From: a virus
Length of the DNA stretch: 64,000 nt
Strand: one strand, 5' to 3'
Virus record (IMG/VR): IMGVR_UViG_3300013125_000006
Span: 1 to 64,000 of that record
Below the pieces are notes generated by a model. That model was given only the letters and a program-made list of their open reading frames with translations. It made no database searches and was not told where the DNA came from. Positions 1 to 13,100 of this stretch are shown in pieces. The first letter of the stretch is position 1; each line of letters opens with the position of its first letter. The position numbers and the translations under genes were made by a program.

Positions 1-903
1 ATTTCAGATCCATTTAAATATGCTATAGGATTAATATTTAATGATATACTAGATAATAGAAATAGATTTATAGTTCCTGGAGTTCCAGAAACATATATAG
101 ATTTTGAAATGGTTGATGGAGATAAATTCACTTACCAAAGACAATGTGGAAGATTTCAAAATATAGACTTTATAGAGTCTGATTTTACTGGATATGCTCT
201 TAGATATTATTATAAGTCAAAGGCATATCAAAAAAACTACCAAATCTATTTAGGAGGAGAATTAAAGGAAAAATTTTTAAATGGTATAAACTCTGGGATA
301 AAATATTATACTATAAAAGATACTAAATTAGAAGATTTTTTGCCAAAAATTTATGAAAAATTTTCTGAACTTTCACAATATGAAGTGAAAAAATTGATAT
401 TACATGGGTTTAGACGAATGCACAGCTCTTTAAAATATGGTTGTGCGGTATCACTCAACACAAAAAAATATTTTAACTGTGTGGCTCATATAGGTGCAAT
501 ATACCTTGAACCCTCAAAACAGTTGAAAGAGTATAGTATACGAAGAGACAAGAAACTAAGAAAGATTGAGGCTTGAAAAAGAACTCCTTTTGATGGATAT
601 TATTATATAGGATTAAATGAAAGTGCATTTGAACAATTTATTGAAGATAACAAAACTTCAAGAGTACTTTTATATTTTAGAAATATAATGGTTAGAAAAA
701 TTAAAGAAGAAATATATTATAAAGACAAACATTTATATATATTTAGGATTAAAGAAGAAAAATTTAGAGGCTGACTATATCTTTTAAAAGATGTAAAGCT
801 GAGAAATGTAGAATATATAGGAGAATCTATTGACCGTAAATTCTCGCCATCTAATATTACTTGAAAAGAATTAATAAAAAAATATGAAAAAGGAAAGTGT
901 TAA
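1..903 (+). CDS. Partial virion protein of unknown function (5' end outside window)
   Basis: The frame is open from the first base and runs through three in-frame TGA codons (574, 772, 862) to TAA at 901-903, giving the last 300 residues of a protein when TGA is read as tryptophan. The product is rich in Tyr, Lys and Phe, with no motif I can name. It overlaps the next gene by 20 bases, as expected inside a tightly packed late operon, and sits just upstream of the tail-protein genes, so a head-tail connector or other structural role is plausible by position only. Under the standard code it would look like a 155-residue fragment followed by debris. Confidence 0.7.
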
Positions 904-3154
904 TACTTTTAACGAGGGAATAAATTTAGATTTAAACCCAATAACAACTCCAAGTAATGTATTAACTGATTGTATAAATGGAACATTTATAACTTTTAAT
1001 GGAGACGAATTAGCATTACAAACAGATGCTGGAAATACTACTGTAAATGTAGTAAAAAAGGTAATTCAAGGAGATACAATAGAAACTGTAAGATTGAGTG
1101 ATGGATTCTATCCTTTAGGAGTAGAGGAGTATGGAGGAGTATTATACATAATATCTGGAAAAGAACCTGATAAAAATGTATTAGAATTTAATGATGCTAA
1201 TATATATTCAAAAGGAGAAATAGTATACACAACTAGAAATGGTGTAGATTATTACTTTGAAAGTTTATCAGATAATAATTTAAATACATTACCATATCAA
1301 AGTACTAAAAATTGATTATTTATAGGAATAAGAAAAGATTTTATAAATAAGTATGGACAAGTTGAATTTGGAAGTTATCCAAGCCCAGAGATAATAGATT
1401 CAGAAAAATTTGATTCTTCTAAAGTATTTCAAATATACAACTATTCTGGGAAACTTCCTGAGAATTTTAAAACAGAGTTATATTCTCCATCAGTAATAAG
1501 TGACTCTATATTTCAGGCGGGAGTATATGTAACATTTTACCAGAATGAAAATGAGGATTTAGATACTGATAACATATCATATTATGCATTTGATAATATG
1601 TATGGATTTATTTTTCCAAAGAAAAATTTAGATACTTCTCAAAGAAAAATATATAAAGTAAAATTATATCAACAACTTACCAATGGATTCATAGATTTAA
1701 CAGAGGACGTGTGGCTTAAATATGCCAGATTTGTTCAATTAAATTACGATCAAGAATTAAATTCAGAATCTATAATAAGATTTTGGTTTAATGATTCTAA
1801 TTTTAAATATTATTGTCCACATAACTATAAAGGAAAACTATTAATGTCTATAGAATTAGAAGAGTTAGATGTATTTAGACTAAATCCAATAGTAATAGAA
1901 TCTGGAATTACTGATTATGTAGTAACTTTTCCAATAACATTAACTGAAAATTGCGACTGATTTAATGTGTTATCTCCAGTAGTAACTGTAGCTTATACAA
2001 TAGATGGAACAGAACCAAATACAGAGATACCAACTAACGGATCTAATTTTAGGGAATTGCATTTACCAATAGGAGGAGTATTTTTAGAACTTCCAATAGA
2101 TGAATATTCTGGAAAAATATTAAAATATAAAATAATACCAGAATTTACTAGTGGAGGTTCAACATTTTGGCCAGCTTCAATGTATTTTCCACAACAATTT
2201 ATTGATAAACATACAATAAATGGAAGTGTATTAGTAACTGGACAATATGGAGATTATGCTTTAAAAGTAGAATATGAAGAATGTTATCCAACAGGTTCAG
2301 GATATAAAATTATTACTGAATTATCTTTAACTGATATAGATGGAAATTATGTAGATAATACATTGAGTCCTTCAGTAGATGTATATAGTTTTATAGAAGA
2401 ATCGGCATCTCCATCCGGAGAATGAGTTGGAAAATATATAGTTGATTCTAATAATAGAGCAAAAATAACAGAGTATAATCCACTACTTCCATTGACAGCA
2501 CAAGAATATATTTCTTCATTAGTAGAAAATACAACAGTAAGATTCTACGATGGAAGTTGTTTAACAAATCCAACTGCATATATAACTATACAAGTAAATA
2601 GAGACTTTAATGTTGATATACCAGTAGTTGTTTATCAAGGCTCATCACAGATATATGGAACTAAAGTAGGAAATCTCACATATAGATTTGAAGTATTAAC
2701 AGGAATAAACTTCTCAGTACTTGCTAAAGAAGGAATAGGAGCTTATGATACTCTTTCTTACATAGATAATATATCTTCTGATAAAACTATAAAATTTGGA
2801 TTAATAACTGTATTCTATATAAAATCCTATCATACTGGACTACAATACACAGATTATATACATACAAATGTTAGTTCAGAAGTATTTGGGGCTAGAATAT
2901 TAAGAAGTAGATTTACTATTGATCATTCATCTGGTTCTTCATATTCAGCAGAAACACTACTTCCAGTAGATATAGAATCAGGAGATAGTTCACTACTATG
3001 TGAATATACTTACAATGAAACATCTTTCCCAAGATATGATTTAATATTTAATAATATAGCAACAAATGACTATGATAATCTTGTTGGAGTTAATATTTCA
3101 ATAGAGGGAGATAATCACATCTTTTATACAGAAAATTTAAATATAGGAAATTAA
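884..3154 (+). CDS. Phage tail (muzzle/stabilisation-like) protein, 756 aa, TGA read as Trp
   Basis: Reading TGA at 1313, 1958 and 2423 as tryptophan joins four fragments into one 756-residue frame ending in TAA. The N-terminus has the pattern FNEGINLDLNP, then DCINGTF and a D-A-G-N segment. This resembles the start of tail-tube or tail-stabilisation proteins of podoviruses, where a chain begins by listing N-G-G-x-N-x-D and N-G-x-F motifs. The rest is rich in beta-strand-like Thr, Ile, Tyr and Val residues, as expected for a beta-rich tail protein. The start ATG at 884 overlaps the previous gene, and the stop is one base from the next ATG. The assignment to the crAss-like muzzle assembly is an inference from position and composition. 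Confidence 0.65.
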
Positions 3155-3155
3155 T

Positions 3156-6100
3156 ATGCCATTACCAACAATAGGGCTTTATATAAATAATGGTATGTTC
3201 GGACTCCCAAAAAAAGGGAGTCTGAAATATCAATATAGTCCTTTTATAAATTTGCAAAACCCACTTCCGGATGCAGATAATCCACTTATTGGACTTACTA
3301 TAAATAGTGAGCTTGCTAATATAAATATAACGGAGCCTGTAGATTTGAAGGCGGAAGTCTCATATGATGATTCAGTAAATTTGACAGTAATTGATAGAAA
3401 TAATTCCTTGAAAATAGTAAACTCAAGATTTTATCAAACTTCATCTACTACATATGAAATAGCGGATAGAAAAGGAAATTTAGATACAAATATATATTCT
3501 GAGGAAAATTTTAAAATAGAGGCAGGACTAATAAAATCAGTTAGAACAATTTCTACTTTAGATTTTCTTGGATTAAAAGATGGTGGACGTCTTCCTGTTG
3601 GAAGTTATACTTTTTACTTTAAGGTTGCTGATGCTGATGGAAATGAATCTGATTTTATAGCGGAATCCGGGAAAGTAGTTTGTCATATAGGAGCAGTAAA
3701 TCACCCTCAATCAATTAGGGGAGGACTTATGGATGAGGTAAGTAATAAATTAATTAAATTTAAATTAAATAATTTAGACTTAGCCTATGATTATATAAAT
3801 ATATACTATACTAGAACTTCAGGATCCTCAGAAGAAGAAATAACAAAAGCATACAGAATAAAAGATAAATATAAAATAACTAATAACAATGTAGATTTAT
3901 CTATAACTGGATATGAAGAACACATAGAAATAGATATATCAGAAATAAATACTAGTTATACAAACTTTGACTCTGTACAAACTTTAGAAAATTGCCAAAA
4001 CATTTCATTTGCAGGAAACATTACAAATAATTATGATCTATTTAAAACATTGGAAAAGTATAGTCTATTTGTAATTCCAGAGTTAGCATATGATGAAGTT
4101 GGAATTGGTAATTTAGATCATTTATATAATGAATCTGATATATCTAATGGATACGAATATTATAATACAAAAAATATTTATTATAAACTTGGAAATTGGG
4201 ATGATGAAATATATAGATATGGAATTGTTTATATATTAAATAATTATACACTATCACCAGTATTTAATATAAGAGGAAGAAAGATAGTAGGACTAACAAA
4301 TGATTACACTCATTATAATTTATATGATGATATCAATTATTCAGAAGATTATATATTGGAAGGAACAAAAGATAAAAATAATCCAGAAAATATTAAAGGA
4401 GTATTTAAAATATCTGCGGAAGAAAAAAATACTTTTAATAACCTTGATTCTATAAAACCATTAGGAATAAAATTTAAATTTGTAAATAGTATTGTAGATG
4501 GAGATGGATTGTTTATAAAAGGATTAAAAGATCTTACAAAAGGATTCTTTATAGTAAGACAAAAAAGAATCCCAACTATTTTAGCTCAATCTATTGGAAT
4601 TGCCACAAGTGAAAAAGCAAAAATACCAGTAATTAAAGCTGTTTCTAGGACAGAAAAAATTGGATATGAATATTTAACGCAGGGATTTTTAAATAAACGA
4701 AGTGGGGAAGATTTACCAATACTTTCACCAAAATTATTTAAAGTAGACTCAGTTATAAAAAATGCTCTATTGTGTCCAGAAGCAAATCTAAGAAGAAATA
4801 TATTCAATACTTTTTTTAACTCTTCTCAATATATATTAAAAGAATTCAACTACAGTCCTTCAAATCAAACATTTCTAGAATATGAAGGTTCTGCGCCTAA
4901 TAGTTTTACATTAAAAGGATTGAAGGAAAATGCTAACGATGTTTCGTTTAGTGCAGAATTAACATTAGTAGAGCCAGAAATTGATTTAATAAGAAATTCT
5001 CAGTATGAATTTTCTTCAAAGGCTGGGGATAAAAACATAGCATATAAACATTTAGACCCAAATCTAGGAAGTTATGAAGATGTAGAAAATGAACAAACTG
5101 ATTGAAATACTACTACATCAAAAGTAAGAGGAGTTTATAATACCTTTGTAGGAACAAGTATAGCAAGCCTATCCCACGGAAAATATTATAATATTTTAGA
5201 GAAGGATTATAATTTTGAAGAAAGATGGCAAGATTACTTCAGGGTAAGATATAATGATGCTAATTCATTTTATCCTGTAGGAGATAGAACTTCTTGAGAT
5301 AATATGGGGAATTATTACATAGAAGAATTTGGGTATAATGAATATATTACAGGAACTTTATTTAGAGGAGATTGTTATATAAACACAATAACCCATAGAA
5401 TTAACTGAAATTTTATAGATCCAGAAATGACTACAAATAAAAAGATTGTAGATCCGTATACTTGGGCAAAGAATTTTAGAATTAAAAGAAAAGCTTCTAA
5501 AACTATTGAGGAAAGCTTAGGATCAGTTGTGGTTACCAATACTTTATCCTATAATAAATTATTAGATTTATTTACATATAAAGATATTTATGAACCAGAA
5601 TTTAGTGTTGGTGAGTCAGATCCTGGAACAAGTCATGAAATAGCATCAGGACTATTAGAACCAGATGATAAAAAGTTTAAAAAATATTCAGTAATAAATG
5701 GATTATTTGGAGCAGAGAAAATAAATAGACCTGATGTAAATGCAGTGCCACTTGGACAATGGGTAACTTTTAAAATTTGTAGTAATGTAAATTTAGCATT
5801 AAGAGATTTAGATTTTTCAAATCCACAAGAAGAGGCAATCCATAGAATGAAAAGAGGATTCTATCCACTACAAAATATGGATCCAAACAATTCTTTACCA
5901 GAATCAAGTGTAATAAATAGTGGAATAAGTAAAACTATTGGAGAAAAGAATTATTATGAAATTCCAGATGTTCCATTTATAAAAACAAATTTTTCAACAA
6001 GGATTTATTACTCAAATACTTTGCAATCATCTGCTTTCACAAATGGAAATAGGATTTTTAAATCAGTTAATTTTAAAGACTATAGTAAAGAATATGGTTC

Positions 6101-7436
6101 AATAATAAAACTAGTTGAATGATTCAATTCTTTAATAGTTGTTCTTGAACACGGAGTATTTATAATACCAGTAAATGAAAGAGCAGCTATGGCAAATGCT
6201 TCTGGCCAGACTGTTTATATTAATACAAACAATGTACTACCAGAAAATCCAATAGTTTTATCACATACTTATGGTTCTTTATGGGAGGATTCTGTAATTA
6301 AAACAACTAGATATGTTTATGGAATTGATACAGTAGGAAAAAAGATTTGGAGAACAAACGGAAAAACATTTGAAATTTTGTCTGATCTAAAAATTCAAAA
6401 ATTCTTAAATGATAATATAAAATTAAGAGAAAGTGATACTGATAAAACTGTAAACATTAATTTTGTAAAATCACATTATAACGCATTCAAACAAGATGTT
6501 ATGTTTATTTTTAAATATAATGATGTAAAATGAAATTTATGCTGAAATGAACTTACAAATAAATGGGTAACACAATATACATGATTTCCTGAATTTTCAG
6601 AAAATATTAATAATATTTTTTATACCTTTGCAAATCGAGATAGTCATAAATTAGCAGACAATAAATTATATAAACATGGTTTTGCAGGACTGGAAGAAGA
6701 ACAAGGAGATATTAAACCTGCGTTTTGATACGATACTCAATATCCATTTGAATATGAATTTATAGTTGGAACTGTTCCAGGAGTTCAAAAAATATTTGAT
6801 ACTTTAAAAATAATATCAAACTTTGCAGAACCTGATTCTTTCTACTATGAAGTTGTAGGAGAAGGATTTGATTGGATGATGTATAAAGATTTAATATTGA
6901 AATTAAATGATACTACATTATATAGTATTGAAGATATAACTATGTCTGGAATCCCAACTGAAAAGAATGAAACAAATGTTATGCTAAGATATGCCAGATA
7001 TTTGGATAATACAACAACCGTAAAAAAATTACCTTATATTTATATACAATCATTTAATGTTGATGATGCGGATTCTTTTTATAGAGACAGGGGTACAATA
7101 GTTCCTCCAGTAAATATGTCTGTTTTAAGAGATGTTTCTATAAGAGAATATAATAAAACAAAAGAAAAACTGGTAAATAGCTATCAAAAAGGTGCTAATA
7201 TAAAATCCTTTGGAAGAATGAGGGGAAATATGCAATATTTAGAAGATGCATGGACTATACAAATTCAACCGATAATTTTTAAATATGCTTATATGGTAAA
7301 TAATACATTAACATTTTCAAATAATGTAGAAATGAAGATAAGGGACAAATATTTAAAAGTTAGAGTAAAATATGATGGCACTCAATATGCTATAATAAAT
7401 GCAATAAAAACATTATTTACAATAAGTTATGCATAA
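3156..7436 (+). CDS. Large tail protein, probable muzzle component, 1426 aa, TGA read as Trp
   Basis: The frame starts at the ATG two bases after the previous TAA and continues through eight in-frame TGA codons (5103, 5295, 5406, 6120, 6531, 6543, 6582, 6726) to TAA at 7434. The 1426-residue product is beta-rich and dominated by Asn, Tyr, Ile, Asp and Gly, with no catalytic motif and no signal peptide. Around residue 150 it has the pattern YTFYFKVADADGNESDF, typical of an immunoglobulin-like or fibronectin-like beta domain. In crAss-like phages a protein of this size lies between the ring proteins and the cargo proteins and forms the tail muzzle. I infer the same role here from order and size, not from a diagnostic motif. 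Together with the preceding gene it may represent a split version of one tail protein. Confidence 0.6.
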
Positions 7437-8685
7437 AATAAGTAAATATCAAAATCCGTGAGGAACATTGAGTCCAGAAGGATATTTAAATGGATTTATT
7501 CCAAATTCAGATGTTTTAAAAAGTCTTTTTCCAATTAATATTACTGAGAATTCTTTAAATACTCCACAGCAAGACTTAAATACCTTTTTTAACTTTAGTC
7601 AAAAATTGGCTGCATCTAATTTTAAGCCTATAGATTATCAATTCGGAAAAAACACTAAAGAAAAACTTGGAGAAAAATCACTGGTTCCTGACTTAACAAA
7701 AAGGTCAGGAACTGGTACTTATCCAGGATTAGAACCAGGAAATACATTACAATCTTTTTTGGGAAAAGAAGGAGTATTGAATGTTCTTGGGAATGCTCCG
7801 GAAGTAATAGATGCAGGACTCAATTTAGCAGGAGCAAAACAAGCTACTATAAAAGGTTTGGGAGATGATCTTTTTTCAAAAGGAACAACTGCTTTATGGA
7901 AAGGAGCATTACAAACTGGAAATCCATATGCAATAGCAGCAGCTGGAGTATTAAAAGGAGTAGATTATTTAAATAGATATGCAGGAAAAAATACTAAAAA
8001 ACAAGGAACTGATCAAACATTAAACACTGGAGGATATAATTTTCAACTAAGTGAAAATGCAGGACAAAAAACTACTCTATCAAAAAGAAAGTGAGCAAAG
8101 AATATAAATAGTACAACAAATAGAGTTGATACACAAAATTTATTAGCGGCTAATGCTGCATATAAAGATTTAACAAATCAAATATCTGCATCTAATACTT
8201 ATGGAGATATTGTTACAAAAAATCAAAAAAATCTACTTGGAGGAAATAGTTTAAATTTACTCTCATCAAAAAAAGGTGGTAACATACCATATGCTAAAAA
8301 TGGAACCAAAATTAATAAAGTAAGATTAGGTATCATTAAAGATAAAGTAAGAAGAAATATTGAAAAAATGAATGTTATACCAGAAGGAGCTTTACATGCT
8401 AGAAAAAATAATTATGATGGGGATCTTGGAGAACAAGTAACTAATAAAGGTATTCCAGTAATAACATACGAAAAGGATGGAAAGATACTTCAACACGCAG
8501 AGATAGAAAACTCTGAAATAATATTTCATAAAGAAGCTACAAACAAATTTGAGGAACTTTTTGATAAATATAAGAATTCTGACTCAGAGGAAGGTAAGAA
8601 AAAATTAGCATTAGAATGTGGAAAATTACTTGCAGAAGAAATTATTGAAAATACTAAAGATAATGTTGGACTATTAAATGATTAA
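7429..8685 (+). CDS. crAss-like virion protein with GALHARKN domain, 418 aa
   Basis: I start the gene at ATG 7429, overlapping the previous stop by 8 bases; the frame passes TGA at 7459 and 8092 and ends in TAA. The N-terminal 280 residues are Gly/Ala/Leu rich, with hydrophobic stretches around positions 130-185. The C-terminal 110 residues contain EGALHARKN, then GEQVTNKGIPVITYE and HAEIENSEIIF. I recognise this as a segment that recurs in structural proteins of crAss-like and related Bacteroides phages. A Gly-Gly motif (KKGGNIPYAKNGTKI) precedes that domain and resembles motifs in the neighbouring virion genes. Its exact role is unknown; a capsid cargo or tail-associated protein is likely. 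Confidence 0.65.
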
Positions 8686-8687
8686 CA

Positions 8688-9230
8688 ATGAAGTACGATA
8701 TTAAAAAAGCGAAATCTGGGATTCATATAAAGCCAGAAAATAAAGGAAAATTCACAGAAACTAAGAAAAGGACTGGAAAATCTACAGAAGAATTGACCCA
8801 TTCAAAGAACCCTTTAACAAGAAAGAGAGCAATTTTTGCACAAAATGCTAAAAAATGAAAACATCAGCAAGGTGGAAAATTAGAGGAACAAAAAAAGCTT
8901 AAAATAGAGTATGATAATTTGAAGAAATTTTATTTAGAAGCTAGAGAAGCAATAGGTAAAAATGATACAGAAAAGTTAAAAACTTTAGGTAATTTTGCTA
9001 AACCATATTCTTCTAATGATTTAACTAGGGATTATAATACTTTACAAAGTATAAGAAAAAAATTGGATTTTAGTCCAATTGAAAATTTTTTAGAAGAATT
9101 CAGCTTAACAATTCCACATGCTGGACAGCAGATAAGAGGAACAGTAAACGAAATTACTGGACTACATCTAAAAGAAGGCGGCAAAATAAATTATGATATT
9201 TCTAAAATTTTAGACCTGTGGAAAAAATAA
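8688..9230 (+). CDS. Small crAss-like virion protein (SGIHIKP family), 180 aa
   Basis: The ATG at 8688 follows the previous TAA by two bases. The frame includes one TGA (8856, in the sequence NAKKWKHQQGG) and ends in TAA. The N-terminus reads KSGIHIKPENKGKFT and is followed by a basic segment with RKRAIFAQNAKKW. This N-terminal pattern is widespread among Bacteroidales phage structural genes, though I know no assigned function. The C-terminal half is helical and ends close to a LKEGGKI motif. The stop overlaps the start of the DUF192 gene. The conserved W of the A-x-x-A-K-K-W pattern being TGA-encoded supports the recoding. Confidence 0.65.
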
Positions 9231-9796
9231 ATATAAGTATAAAAGATAAAATTTATACTGTAGAGGTAGCAAGTACTCAGGAAGAAAAAGAAGTAGGTTT
9301 ACAAAATAGAGATTCTCTCAAACCTAATGAAGGAATGTTATTTATATTTGAGAGTGAGCAGCCTGTTTCATTTTGAATGAAGGATACTAAAATTCCACTT
9401 GATATAATTTTTTTAGACGAAGATTTAGAAGTAATATTAATAAAAGAAGGAGTTCCTACTTCAGAAGAGCCATTATCAGAAATTGCTAATTATGTATTAG
9501 AATTAAACAAAGATTCTGGCGTAGAGATAGGAGACAGTGTAATTATAAAATATGATAAAAATACAAAAACAGATAGTAAGATGCTAGTACTAGATTCAAA
9601 TGGAGAAGTTCAAATGAAGTTAGAAGGTGGAGAAAGAATATTTTCAAGAAAACACACAAAGACATTAATACAATTTGCAAAAAAAGCATCTATTACAAAT
9701 AAGGATAATGATTATGTAGCATTAGGAAAAAGAATGTTTAAATTTTTAGAGGCTCAGCAAAATGCTGAACCTGAGTATGTTAAATCCAAAAATTAA
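9218..9796 (+). CDS. DUF192-domain protein, 192 aa
   Basis: The frame begins at GTG 9218, overlapping the previous stop by 13 bases. No ATG exists in frame upstream of the conserved domain, so the start is a best guess. Residues about 1-95 match the DUF192 family: E-x-G-L-Q-N-R-D, then EGMLFIFE, then SFWMKDTKIPLDIIFLDE. The tryptophan of the F-W-M-K motif is encoded by TGA at 9374, and that residue is strongly conserved in the family, so this is one of the best single pieces of evidence for TGA meaning Trp. DUF192 proteins have no firm biochemical role. The C-terminal part (KLEGGERIFSRKHT and following) is helical and phage-specific. Location inside the virion cluster suggests a structural or packaged protein. 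Confidence 0.75.
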
Positions 9797-9807
9797 ATTA
9801 AGTAAAA

Positions 9808-10062
9808 ATGAAAGTTTTAAAATTTCAAGAAGGTGGAGCAGCACCAGCAGCACCAGCAGCTCCTGCACAACAGGGTGGTCCAGAAGAACAGATAGTACAA
9901 ATGGCTCAGCAGATTATACAGCAATTAGGACCAGAAGCAGCAGCTATGCTTGCACAAGTGTTGGTTCAAATGCTACAAGAAATGTCTGGACAACAGGGAC
10001 AACAGGGACAACCAGTTTATGCTAGAAAAGGAACTAAATTGGTTCTATTGGGCAGGAAATAG
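9808..10062 (+). CDS. Small Ala/Gln/Gly-rich virion protein, 84 aa
   Basis: An 84-residue frame starts at ATG 9808 and ends in TAG, one of the TAG stops showing that TAG is still a terminator here. The N-terminus is MKVLKFQEGG, followed by an Ala-Pro repeat, an amphipathic Gln-rich helix (about residues 27-58) and QGQQGQP. It closes with YARKGTKL, similar to the YAKNGTKI of the gene at 7429. The KFQ-x-GG opening recurs in other virion proteins of this operon. The overlapping frame at 9762-10025 is a low-complexity shadow. A terminator follows directly. Confidence 0.6.
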   Translation: MKVLKFQEGGAAPAAPAAPAQQGGPEEQIVQMAQQIIQQLGPEAAAMLAQVLVQMLQEMSGQQGQQGQPVYARKGTKLVLLGRK

Positions 10063-10070
10063 CCTACCTT

Positions 10071-10110
10071 TAAAGGGAAGCAGGTAAGTTCTGTCTTCCC
10101 TTTATTTTTA
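10071..10110 (+). terminator. Rho-independent terminator inside late region
   Basis: A perfect 10-base stem (TAAAGGGAAG at 10071-10080 pairing with CTTCCCTTTA at 10095-10104) has a 14-base loop and is followed by a T-rich tail. It ends the small-virion-gene block (7429-10062). The next gene starts at 10143, so a promoter for the downstream block should lie in 10105-10142. I see no clear TAnnTTTG-type Bacteroidales element there. Confidence 0.75.
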
Positions 10111-10142
10111 TTAATCTTACATAAACAAAATAAAATTATAAT

Positions 10143-13100
10143 ATGTCACTAATCAGAAAACTACAAGACGGTAATAAAATATTACCTGATTTAGATACAA
10201 TCTTAAATGAAGAGCTTGGAAAATTTGCATTAAAAAGCAAAGACGAAAGAAAAGTAAGGGATGCATTAGCAGAATTAAGAACTTACGATTCTGAAAACAA
10301 TGGAGCATTTAGGGCTGATCAGGTATCTAGAAGATACACAGTAACAGGTACTGGTGGTGAAAAATTTGAAGGAAGTCCAGACGATATTCACACAAATTGA
10401 TTTACTGGGAATCTAAAAATAAAAAATGATCAAGATGCAATGTCTGTAGCAGCTGCTATTTATAATAATGCATTAAAAAGGTCTGAACAAACAGTACCAA
10501 CTCAACAAAATATGACTAAATCTAAAGTTAGTCTAAGAAATTTAAGAGATTATATAGTAGACGCATATGGAACTGAAGATATATTCCAAAAAGAATTCAA
10601 TGATAAAATAAAAAATAATGATGAGAGAAAGCGTAAAGTATTAGACTATACTAAACGATATTTAGAAGAATATGGTGGAAATGCTGAAAAGAATAAAGAT
10701 CTTGCAGAATATGAATACTCTGATGATGTAAAAAATATATTAGAAAATTTCCCTAATCTTAGTTGGGATCAATTAAATGAAAGAGTACATAAATTTAAAT
10801 GGAATTTAAATGATTTCTTAATGGGAGATAGTGAAATATCTTCTATAAATGAAGAACAGAAAAAAGCAAATGTTGAAAGAGAGAAAGCTAATGAACTAAA
10901 TACATGGACAAGTAGGGGAATTTCTGCAGAAATTGCTCAGAATTTATTTGGATTAGGATATAATAAATTATTAGATCAAGTATCTTTCCCTGATTTTACA
11001 GAGGAACAAAATAAAGCAATTAATGAATATATAAAAAAGAAAAATGGTCTAATAACTACTAATGCTCAAGATAAATATTTTGTATTTGATAGATATGGAA
11101 ATCCAATAAATGCCACAGGGGAAGACTTTAATCAATTTCATCCTTTATATGGAAAAGCATGAAATAATACATTAGAGAATGGAATGACTTTTCTACAGGG
11201 TAAATATCAAGCAATTGATTATGGTGATGTTGGTAAAGGACTAAATATTCCATCATATCCAGGTTGGATAACTACAGGATGGACTAAAAATTCACCAGAA
11301 GAAGAAAGGGCAGTAGATTTTTTAGGGAATCCAGATTATACTAAATATATAACTTTAAAAAGACCAGGTTTTTCTACTATAAAATTAAGTAAAACTCCTC
11401 AGGGAAACTATATGGATTCTGAGGGTAAATTATATCCAGATATAAAAATAACTGGATTTAAGGAAATGGAATCTAATGGAAAAGTAATAAATCCCTTTGA
11501 TTTTAATGTTAAATATTGGGAAGTACCATCAGAATTTAAATCTATAATTCCAGATAAAAAATCTCTATATAATCCTGCAGAACATGAAGACGAAATAATA
11601 AATTTAATAACAAATAATGAATCTGCAGAGATAAAAGAATGGCAAAAAGATTCAATAAAAGAATTTATTGCAGCTTTAAAACATCAAGCAGCAACTGGAT
11701 CAGAAAAAGAAAAAGTTGAGGCTCTTAGAAAACTTTCTGGATTAAATGAATTAATAAAGAAATATACAGATATAAAATTTAAAAAAGGTGGAATTTTAAA
11801 AGCTCAATCTGGAGTAAAATTAGAAAATTTTGCAAAACCATTAGATGCACCAACTAAAATCAATGTAAATAAAGAAGTTCCAAAGGTAAAAGATATTTCA
11901 TCATTAGTAAGAGGGGCCTCAACTGAAACATTAGCAGAATTAGGATTAAATGCTGGAGCATTACTTCCTGGATTTATTGGGGCAGGAAGTGCTCTTGCAG
12001 CAACTGTATTAGAAACAATAAATGATGCAAATGATGATGATGGATGGACTTGAAAAGATACAGGAAATCTGGCATTAAATTTAGGATTAGTAGGAGCATC
12101 ATTTGTAGGTTTAGGAGGATTGAGAGGAGTAGTAAAAGGTGCTAAAATAGGTACTGAAGTTGCAAAAGGACTTAAGGAAGCTTCAACTATTGCAGACTTA
12201 ACAAAAATATCAAAATATGCAAAAGGAGAAAAGGAAATATTAGGAGCTTTAGAGGTAGTTGGAAAATTTTCAAAAGAAAATTATGGTATTTCTAGCTTAA
12301 AAGAAATAAAGACTTTGGCCTCTTCAAAAGAACAAAAAGAAGTAATAGAAGCACTTGGAACCTTAGAGGGATTTACCAAAGCTGTTGCAGGAGCGCCAAA
12401 ATTAGCCCCAACTATTGCAGGAGAAAAGCTACTAAAAGGAGCAGATTGAACATCTAGAAATCTGGCTTATGGAATGGCAGCAATGAATATTCCAAATGCA
12501 GTTCAGGCATCTAATAAAATTATACATGGAGATTTTAAAGATTTAAGTGTTGATGATATTAGTTCTTTAACAGCTGTAGCATTTGGAGCAAAAGTAGCTA
12601 CTCATAGAAGTAAGATAAAAATTGGTAGAAAATATGGAGTTGTTCAAGAAAATGGAAAAGTAAAGTCTATTTCAGCAGAAATAAATGGAAAAACAATAGA
12701 AATAACAGATCCGGAAATTATAAAAGAATTTAAATCTTTTAATATCAGACCTTCATCAAAAAAAGAATCATCAAATAAAATTAAATCTGCATTTGTTAAT
12801 GAGTATAACAAAACAGCAGGTGAAGATGGAAAACTTAAAGTTGAGGATTTAAAAGAATTTTCTCCAGAATTAAATAAAGAAATATTAGGAACAGATGTAT
12901 TAAGAGACAAGTTTGACCTGAGTAAAAATCTAATGTTGCAAGAAAAAGGTATGAAATGGGCTAAAAAATATAAATTAGCTGGAGAAAAACCTAAAGCAAC
13001 TATAGCAAAAGAAAATGAAGCGCCTACTCAAAAAACTGTTGAAAATGTAGATACTGAACAAATTCTAAAACCAGGAGAAGCACCACAAAATCCTATTTCT

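Noticed and set aside
9762-10025. Ser/Thr-rich overlapping frame
   Set aside because: It is a shifted reading of the Ala/Gln repeat of the gene at 9808 and has no independent support.
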